A stretch of DNA of 64,000 nt, from the NCBI GenBank assembly GCA_006503535.1, contig QYRS01000009.1, positions 1,302,001 to 1,366,000 on the forward strand, written 5' to 3'. Shown piece by piece: positions 56,834-64,000 of this stretch; positions within the stretch are counted from its first letter, which is position 1, and every line of letters begins with the position of its first letter. Below the pieces are notes generated by a model, which was given only the letters and a program-made list of their open reading frames with translations, did no database searches and was not told where the DNA came from. Position numbers and translations under genes: made by a program. The stretch comes from Arthrinium phaeospermum (taxonomy: Eukaryota > Ascomycota > Sordariomycetes > Amphisphaeriales > Apiosporaceae).

Positions 56834-59680
56834 CTTGCGCGGGCAGACTACCGGTAGCCTCGGGTTCAGAAAGAGAGAAGTCGAAGAACAGGATTATGTG
56901 CGCGGGAAGGCAACGCAACACAACGCAACGCAACGCAATGCTCTAATTACAGAAGACGTAGGGTCGGAATATCGAGGGGTATCTTGAATCGGCCATCAGG
57001 GTTTGTCGTAACGTCGTGTGCTGCAAAAGAAATAAAGGCGTCAGTTGTCTATGTTTTGGAGGTTTGGTAAAAGCCACGGGAGGGAAAGAGGAGTTTTTCT
57101 TCCTTCAAACATCGATGGGAAGCCGAGGCCACCTATTTCGACATGGGCAGGGAAGTTCCAGTGGGCAGGGGGGTTTGAGGTGATCATGTCCCGGTCTGCA
57201 TGTGTCTACCAGAACCTGGAAGAACTCAACTCACAGACCACGCATCACGTAACTTACCGGGTACGATAAAACTGGGAAGTGGAAGCAGTTCGACGACGAT
57301 CCAAACACCAAGGGAAGAAACCAACGCCCAACAAAGCAGAATGCAAATGCGACGATGCAAAGAAAAGATGCAGGAAATTTCTGGTGCTGTTGATCCTTCT
57401 AGTAAATCTCTGACGAGTGAAGAAGAGCAAACAGAAAGAACGGTGAGGTACCAGAAGACATGGCGAGATTGACGAGCAAAATTGCGGTGTCGAACCGAAA
57501 TGGAGTCGGTTCGGTCGTTTAGTACCTATGGAGATCCGGTTTGGAAGTAACTGGAGTCGCTTGTCGCTTGGTGCTTGGGGGGAGGGGCCTCTCTGTTTAC
57601 TTCGTTTGCTGCGAGGGACGAGTAAAGAAAAAATATCTAGCGGCGGGGAGGGGTGTTGACACAGGAGTGGGCAGCCTATGGCAGTTGCAGCGCAGGCCAA
57701 CCACACTGTGAATTGGTTCAATCTTGGGCCGCTAAGGCACCAAGCGGCACCCTGCCCCACCCACACCAGGTGGCTGCTCCCGCTCACTGTCAGCACTTCA
57801 GCCAAGAGCTTCAGCTGCATTGCGGCCACCACCACCACTGCCATGTGGTGTGGGAGCTCTCATCTTTTTGACGAAATTAAACCCGGTGACCATGCAGGAC
57901 AGTGCTCTAGATAGCTTCGATACCAGAGCCAGGCAAAAGCATCCAAGGTAAACCCTTAAGTGCACAAGTTCTAGTTCACATGGTGTTTACGGCTTTAGAA
58001 GGGTAGCTGGTGGTAGATCTATTGATTTCTTTCAGCTTTCAGGCCGGTTCGTCCCATCCCCAAAGACTAGTACCGCAAGTGGGTGAGCTCCTAGCGGGTG
58101 TGGTATGGAGGATGGGCACCTTGGATTCATTGGTGCTTCTATGCATGGAACGCTCCCAAAAGCAAACAAGCCTGTTCCTCCATACGAAATAACAACACCT
58201 TGCTTTCCCAACCTTCCCCAGGCAGACATTGGTCAACGCATTAATGTGACATGTCGCCAATGGACAGATTAGCTGGCCTCTCTCTCCCTCGCAGCGGGCC
58301 TGGACCCGTCGAGTTCGATCTCTTGCATACTGGAGGAGGGAGGGTTGCTGTTACATTCGCTCCGCAAAGTACATCAACTATCACCTGCAGAGTATTGGGT
58401 GATACGCGCACAAAAAGCGGCACACACACACACAATCAATCTTTGGGGACGCGTTTGAGTCGTCGTCCTAAGCCGGGACGAATCCCAACGGTCCACGATG
58501 TTCGGTTCTGTTCAACAGCAACACAAATGATGATGGTGACACCCGTCCAATGACACGAAATTGCCCAATCTCTCCATCGTTACAGGCCACGCCCCCATCA
58601 CACCGGTCCACACCCCCAAGCACGAGCAGCGAATCGCGGCAAGACACCAGCCTCCGGGGAACGAACCGAAGGAGGGGCGCGGCAAGTTTGCAAACATCTC
58701 TGGCAAGCTGGCTTCTTCGGATGTCCTTCCTTCGTGTTCATCGTCTGAGCACTGCCTAGGTAAGTAGAATACTTACCTAAGATGTACCTACAGACTTTAC
58801 GGGACAAATCCGTCGAGTCCAGTTGTGTGCCAATGCCCAGCAACGGCTGGCGCTAGCGACTGCTAGCGCGGCATAGCCCACGGATTGGATGAGCCGGCGT
58901 AAATTGCAGAAATGGCGATCCGTTTAGGTGTTCCTCTCCCGCTCCGGCCAGGATTTCCGAACGACAATTGTTTTTTTGATGCGAACGATTGCGAAAATGG
59001 CCAATTATGCCGACGAGACGATTCCCTGTCATCTGTGTAAGGCTGGCTTGCAGCTTTGACTGCACACGGCCATTGCTCCAACGGCCGTATGCGCTGGCGC
59101 AACCGTTAACCGTCCACCTGTTCGCGACAGGGATCTTCCTCCTTGTAGCGAGGAAGCGTTCGTTCGCTCGGTTGCTCCGGCAACGCGCCACCAAAAAAGA
59201 GGGCGCCGGAAGGGGAAAAGAAGGTTGTGACGTAGCAGCAGCTCCCTTTCTCTCACGTGCCTCGTGGCTGAACGCAGACCTTCGTCCCTTTCTTTGAAGT
59301 GCGACACAAAAGAGAAGCCACGTTTGACGATGCTCGCCATGAGGCCGTCAATTCGCTAAACAACGCATTCCACTTCATTGACGTATAGTAGCAGCGAACA
59401 AAGGCGAGAAACATGCAGCTTGTTGGACTGCATAATCCGCACAATGAGTATTCTGTGCTTCTCGAGGAAAACATGGGCATTGTGCCTGGGGCCCCTGCTA
59501 AAAGGTATCCCGAGTAAAACAATACTGGTGTTTTACGCAGTGGCGATATATGTATGATGTGCATTCACAAAAGAGGAGAAACACCTGGCATGTGCAGTGT
59601 CAATTTGACTCTATCCCAACACGCAAGCTGTTATCAACTATATCGCACCACACAGCCATTCCACTATCAAACTGTCAACC
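56834..59680. other. 2.8-kb upstream region of the coiled-coil gene
   Basis: It includes a (CAACG)n pentanucleotide run (56911-56940) just upstream of the coiled-coil gene. A 196-codon minus frame at 57254-57844 has no motif and is probably leader. Nothing else can be supported. Confidence 0.5.
56911..56940. repeat. CAACG pentanucleotide microsatellite
   Basis: About six units of CAACG with one imperfect unit (CAACA), roughly 80 bases upstream of the coiled-coil gene's ATG. Confidence 0.8.
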
Positions 59681-60004
59681 ATGGGCGTCTCCGTGATCAA
59701 ACTTGTAGACAGTACCGGTTTTCAGCATAGAGTCCACGATAACCTTCATGATCTGTCCAACATCAGCAAAGAAGCGCGTACATTTCTGGAGACATGCTAT
59801 GTCCTTAGGAAGCACGGGAGGGGATTTGGTGGCGGCGAGTGTTGCGATAAGAACATGAAAGAAGCTAAACTTGCCACCCAGCATATGGGCGTCAGGATAG
59901 GAGATGGGATCTCATCGGAACGGCAGTGGGCTCAGTTTCTACAAGGCTGTATTACTCGAGAGCCAGAGGTGTCTATTCGCTTCATTGTACCGGGTTTTGG
60001 ATGA
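59681..60004 (+). CDS. Small hypothetical protein
   Basis: Single exon, 107 aa, in a good start context (CAACCATGG). Residues: MGVSVIKLVDSTG..., a central GRGFGGGECCDKN loop, and a C-terminus REPEVSIRFIVPGFG. It has no signal peptide or membrane helix and no family I recognise. The composition is protein-like and it stands alone in 5 kb, so it may be real or a chance frame. Confidence 0.4.
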   Translation: MGVSVIKLVDSTGFQHRVHDNLHDLSNISKEARTFLETCYVLRKHGRGFGGGECCDKNMKEAKLATQHMGVRIGDGISSERQWAQFLQGCITREPEVSIRFIVPGFG

Positions 60005-60517
60005 GGTGACAAAGTAAGATAGCTAGGATTATCTCCCTGGCTGCTGCAAAACACCCTTTTGTCTACATTGCCTTTGCATTCACCCCCTACTAACAACCCA
60101 ATCCTTATAGAATGGTTAACAGGACGGCTGGCAGGACGGAGCAATTCAAGTATAGATCTATAGACTTCAAGATTTGAAGATAATAATGCAAAACCTTAAC
60201 AGGTAAAACATGTATCCAAGAGTAGTGCTACGAAACAATTACTCGAGAGCTCTACCGCTTTCCATTTCACATATCGACACAAAGAAACTGGCTTCCTGCC
60301 TAGAATCCCAGATATCCCACAGTTATATTAGACAACGTCTTGCATCAATGATTAGTCCTGTTGAAACTTGCCTCAGTAAACATCATTGAGACTAAATCAT
60401 CAACAATTGTAATTTAGTCCTGAACGAATCAAAAAGAACTCTTATTCCGACTTGCTCAGACCCAGGTTCGGGCAAGCCTCGCAGACCAGGAAACGAACCT
60501 GGTACATTCGAGCCACG
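60005..60517. other. Spacer between small genes
   Basis: Nothing supported is seen. Confidence 0.5.
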
Positions 60518-61042
60518 ATGCAGCAAGGGCACGGGCACAGCCAGCAGAGGCAGCCTGACCCATTCTTCGAATACCGCCTGGAAAGGAGAGAGAGGCGGCG
60601 GTCCTGCGTCTTCCGCCACCAGGCCACCCTATCCTTCCTCTTCGCCTTGGCCGCCCTCGTCCAATCGCTGGGCTCCCTGATCTACCTCGCAAGTTGCCGC
60701 TGCTACCCTCTCCCCCTGGCGGCCTACCTGGCCGGCAACATCGTCTACGTCGTCCTGTTCGTCGCCTACGTCGCCTTCTGGCTCTGGAGCCGGCGGCACG
60801 CCGCCTACGATCACCGGGACCCGTCCCCGCGGCGCTGGTGGCGGCTGTACAACGCCTCCGGCGAGCCCGTAGAACGACCACAACAACCACGGCTACAACC
60901 GAGGAGTGGGGGGTTACACCGGGGAGGGTCGGGGATCGAACATGATCCTGAATCTTTACCGGTGAGACATCCCGAGCCCGCGGACTTGCGTCGTGGAATT
61001 TCGGCCCGGGACCTGCCGGTGCCGAAGGCTAAGCATGAGTGA
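60518..61042 (+). CDS. Two-helix membrane protein, hypothetical
   Basis: The frame extends upstream only with a TTG; the first ATG is 60518, giving 174 aa. A charged N-terminus (RLERRERRRS) is followed by two membrane helices (LSFLFALAALVQSLGSLIYL and YLAGNIVYVVLFVAYVAFWLW). A basic Arg/Pro-rich tail ends PKAKHE. The positive-inside rule places both ends in the cytosol. I do not recognise a family. An unusual G/C hairpin follows the stop by 42 bases. Confidence 0.6.
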   Translation: MQQGHGHSQQRQPDPFFEYRLERRERRRSCVFRHQATLSFLFALAALVQSLGSLIYLASCRCYPLPLAAYLAGNIVYVVLFVAYVAFWLWSRRHAAYDHRDPSPRRWWRLYNASGEPVERPQQPRLQPRSGGLHRGGSGIEHDPESLPVRHPEPADLRRGISARDLPVPKAKHE

Positions 61043-61084
61043 GGAGCCTACTGTACTGTACCACTACAGTACTTGCAGTCATAG

Positions 61085-61123
61085 AAAAGGGGGGATGCGG
61101 GGGGCCTAGGTGTCCCCCCTTTT
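61085..61123. terminator. G/C-rich hairpin behind the two-helix protein gene
   Basis: A perfect 11-base inverted repeat (AAAAGGGGGGA at 61085-61095, its complement at 61113-61123) encloses a 17-base loop, 42 bases after the stop. This could mark the transcript end or be a protein-binding palindrome. Its role is not known; fungal genes do not normally use hairpin terminators. Confidence 0.45.
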
Positions 61124-63326
61124 CCCCCGCGGTTCCACTCAGATCGATCGATGAGTAAACAGTGGTCAGCCCGGCCCAATATTACTCCATACTTCTGGGT
61201 GTTCATCCGTTCGGCCCAGTTATAGTGGGTGGGAATAGGAAAAGGGATCTGCAGCGAGTAAACGATTGGGTAGGTCTAGTGGTAGAATTAGTTGCTTGGC
61301 TGCTGTAATCAGAGGCCCAAATGCTGTAACATGCTGTACCACAGACTGTAAACTCTAGTCGGGTATTATTGCCATGTGTTTTGCTGGAAATAATCATGAT
61401 CGAGTCACCGCTTTAAACTCTAATAGGCCAACCCGAGTCGTGTTTCCCTCCCCCCTTCGGGCAAAATAGTGTCTGCGCGAGGGTTGCTGCCTGTTGATTG
61501 TGACGTTCATATTCCGTAATCTTGTCGTAGTCGACAGTACTGACGCTTCTAGAACTGAAAGTGGAACGGTGTGGCACAGCATGCAGGACAAGATCTGGCT
61601 CGGAAAGATGCATCGTGGCTTGACGGGAGGGCTATCATCCCATTGCTAGCTTACAAGGCTGCCGCGTGCGTGGGTTTTGAGGTGTGTTCAAGCTCGTCAC
61701 TTCCAATACAGTACGGCTATACCAATATGTCCTCGCGCCTTTCATGGATTTCTACCGGGTTCTTGGCTGTACAGTCTGGAAGCTGCTGTGACTTGAAGTT
61801 TCCTTCCTATCAATTCACTTCTGATTTGCGGTTGCATGGGTATCTCGCTGTGGCTATGGTGGTATCGATCGATGCCTGGACCACCACAAAGTGGCCACCT
61901 CTACAGTCTAGCCAGGCCTTGCAGTCAGCTAGCTTGGTCGGATTCTCTCTCGGCATCATCGATAGGCGGAGGTGTTGGTCCAGAAGTCTATCTTGCAGAG
62001 ATCGGAGATTAACACGCCTCGACCCCTTTGCGCTATGAGAGGGAGCCATATTGGACAATCGACGGTCTTGCAGATCGGTTCTGGCTCTCGAGTAAAGGTT
62101 GCTCTTGCGTGCTACTGTAGAAATAAAGAAAAGAAGCAGGAGGTCTCCAATCGGACTTGAACCAGGAAAGAATCCAAGGAAACGTGAGATGGGGTCGTGG
62201 GTAGCGACCCTTTACGGCCCAACGTACCCTGAAATGAATCGCTGGTCTATGCTGAAATGAAATTGAATAGCAGTTGAGACGAGCAAGTGTACTACGTATA
62301 GATGAGAGCGCCCAGTGGGTAAAGGCTGGAGGAAATGGCATCCCCTGGGACTTATTAGCAAATGAGCGCCAATTGTATCCGCCATCTGTGCTTTGTTCTT
62401 GCCATGTGAAGGCAACAGGCAGTGGCATGAAAGGCATCGTGGGGTCCGGACCATCTCCGATTCGATTGCATAAACATGTCATATTGCCAGCTACACTGTC
62501 CAAGGGGACATCCCAGGCGGCAACCGAGCCCAGCGGCGGCAAGACGCCAAGCGCCCGCCTCAAAGTCAATTAATTAACGGCCACCTACTACTACATAACT
62601 TACCACTACCACTACACACATAAGGTTGAACCAGCCTCGCTTTTGACGTGCGTCTGACGCGACCAGTCGTTCGGATACCAGCGATCCCCCACGATGCGGG
62701 CAGCCACTAGCGGGCGCCCTACCGTCGCTCGGCCGTAGTGGTATGCCCGCCTGCGGATTCTTTTCTTCGTGGTCGGCAGTCGAACGTTTTGTCAATGCAT
62801 TGACTGCGCGTGCTAAGCCAGGCTCCCCACCCCAGACTGAGCCGCAGAACAGGGGTGCTCCCTACTGCAACACCGACAGCAGATTGCCCCGTCCAAACTC
62901 TGGCCCCCATGATGAGAGTGGCACTGCCTGCCTATGGCCATTTCTGCCCGCCATCGAGGACACACTTGCCGCGACCTAGATACCAAGGCAACACGGCCAA
63001 CGGAGTCCTCGGTATCGGGGTGATACTGAATAACCAAGAAATCCCCAGCGGGAGCGGGGAGCCACCCTTGTTTCTAGAATCCTTGGCCGAAGCCGACGCC
63101 TCTGATAAATTCCTAGGAAACTGGCCATCCAAGTTACATCGCGCGATCAATTAATCAAGCACAAGACCACTTCCGCCCTTTCCCCCTCAAAGTCTAATTC
63201 CAAGTCGTGCCCGGTTTCTTCACCCTAGACCAGGTACCGTATCGTATATATTGCCCCCCTATCGTCGGTGGGCGGTAATTACTTAAAGAAAGAGGGAACC
63301 ATTCCATGCCTTAAGGTACATAAAGG
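61124..63326. other. 2.2-kb intergenic region
   Basis: Two longer frames (61571-62038 + and 62033-62569 -) start without ATG and have no motif. I see no RNA gene. Confidence 0.5.
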
Positions 63327-63677
63327 ATGCCACGCCTCCCCGAACACCTCACCACCGAATCTTCATCCGAAAGTCAACTGCGCATCCTCTTATCATCGCT
63401 GCAGGAACAGAGTCAATCGCCAAGCCAAACCCAATCGCAAAACCCCGGTGACTTCGACTTCGCCGACAGCCCTATTGAACAACACACGAGTGACTTCCTG
63501 GCCCGTCTCGTCGTCTGGACCTGTATATCCTGGGACCTGGTTTTCCTATTGCTCGTTGCCCTAGCCGCCGTGACCTACTCGACGGTCTTCAGCCAAGCCG
63601 CTCAAAAAGCCATCCAACTCTTCATAACCCGGGCTACGAAGTCCATCGCCCTGCAAACGCTGTACCTGGGAGGTTAA
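63327..63677 (+). CDS. Small single-pass membrane protein, hypothetical
   Basis: Single exon, 116 aa. A Gln/Ser-rich N-terminus (LRILLSSLQEQSQSPSQ) is followed by an acidic DFDFADSP, then one membrane segment (about 61-85, LVVWTCISWDLVFLLLVALAA) and an amphipathic C-terminal helix (QKAIQLFITRATKSIALQT). No family is recognised. It ends only 22 bases before the next gene's ATG on the same strand. Confidence 0.5.
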   Translation: MPRLPEHLTTESSSESQLRILLSSLQEQSQSPSQTQSQNPGDFDFADSPIEQHTSDFLARLVVWTCISWDLVFLLLVALAAVTYSTVFSQAAQKAIQLFITRATKSIALQTLYLGG

Positions 63678-63699
63678 GCGGCCGAAAAGCGCAGCAATC

Positions 63700-64000
63700 A
63701 TGGACGCCTCTACGAACCACCAGCAGCCTGAACAGAGAGCCGGCGGCATGGCGCCGACCCGCGGCTTCCAAAGCTCGCGGCCGTTCCAATTTCAACCGCT
63801 GAGCATCAACACCAGCGGCGAGGCCAAGTCCACCTCGATGCACTCCGCCTCCTCCTCCATCTCCTCCTGTGCCTCGTCGGCGGCAGACTCGACCTTTTCC
63901 TCGCTGCCCACTTCGCCGACCTCGCCCACCACGGCGCAGCTATCGCCGCCCGCCTCCTCTCTGGGCTCATCTACCACCCACCCCACCAGCAGCACCACCC
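63700..64000 (+). CDS. Ser/Thr-rich protein, N-terminus only (runs off window)
   Basis: The frame is open from the ATG at 63700 to the window end (100 codons, no stop). It starts MDASTNHQQPEQRAGGMAP and is rich in Ser, Thr and Pro (SSSISSCASS, PTSPTSPTTAQ). Such starts are common in fungal transcription factors, kinases and RNA-binding proteins; no domain is visible yet. The function is unknown and only the N-terminus is present. Confidence 0.65.
   Translation, partial: MDASTNHQQPEQRAGGMAPTRGFQSSRPFQFQPLSINTSGEAKSTSMHSASSSISSCASSAADSTFSSLPTSPTSPTTAQLSPPASSLGSSTTHPTSSTT

Noticed and set aside
55016..56857. 613-codon open frame on the + strand
   Set aside because: It is antisense to the coiled-coil gene. 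The repeated Glu/Lys/Ala codons leave all frames open and the product is a monotonous Leu/Phe/Ser string.
57254..57844. 196-codon minus frame
   Set aside because: It has no recognisable motif, is rich in Ser/Leu/Cys, and lies upstream of the coiled-coil gene; probably leader sequence.
62033..62569. 178-codon minus frame
   Set aside because: It starts with TTG rather than ATG, has no motif and no protein-like composition.

Overview
The window looks like chromosomal DNA of a filamentous ascomycete, most likely a Sordariomycete. Genes are GC-rich at third positions and carry short introns (about 60-125 nt) with GTAAGT-type donors and CTAAC/CTGAC branch sites. The families are typically fungal: GH17 wall glucanase, SAT4/rhodopsin-domain membrane proteins, LaeA-like methyltransferase, DUF3632, fungal F-box and small secreted Cys-rich proteins. 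I see no CRISPR array, rRNA, intact tRNA or intact transposon.

Layout. 1-4.2 kb has no recognisable gene. 4.2-17.2 kb holds housekeeping and metabolic genes, all on the minus strand: a GMC oxidoreductase, a GH17 glucanase, serine palmitoyltransferase LCB1, an F-box protein and CTP synthase. 19.2-25 kb is a gene graveyard with relics of a 2OG-Fe(II) oxygenase, a haem-oxygenase-like iron redox enzyme with a tRNA-like segment inside it, and a SAT4 membrane protein. A LaeA-like methyltransferase follows at 26.6-28.4 kb. 31-39 kb holds a small Ser-rich protein, an intact SAT4 protein, a short-chain dehydrogenase and an LCMT-family methyltransferase. 39.5-44.5 kb is a secretome patch: a 10-Cys secreted peptide, a large phospholipase A2-like/Cys-repeat/CBM-like protein and an RNase T1-like protein that lacks catalytic residues. 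45-50 kb is a same-strand run of accessory genes: DUF3632, a kinase-like gene missing its catalytic loop, and two paralogues, one of which has lost its RRM domain. 50-64 kb holds mostly lineage-specific membrane or disordered proteins, and a Ser/Thr-rich gene that runs off the right end.

Two kinds of damage should be kept apart. Four otherwise good genes (CTP synthase, the LaeA-like and LCMT-family methyltransferases, the phospholipase A2-like protein) each break at one point, and one extra base in a short G/C run would restore the frame. I infer sequence undercalls rather than mutation. The 19-25 kb relics instead carry many stops, shifts and internal losses and look truly decayed.
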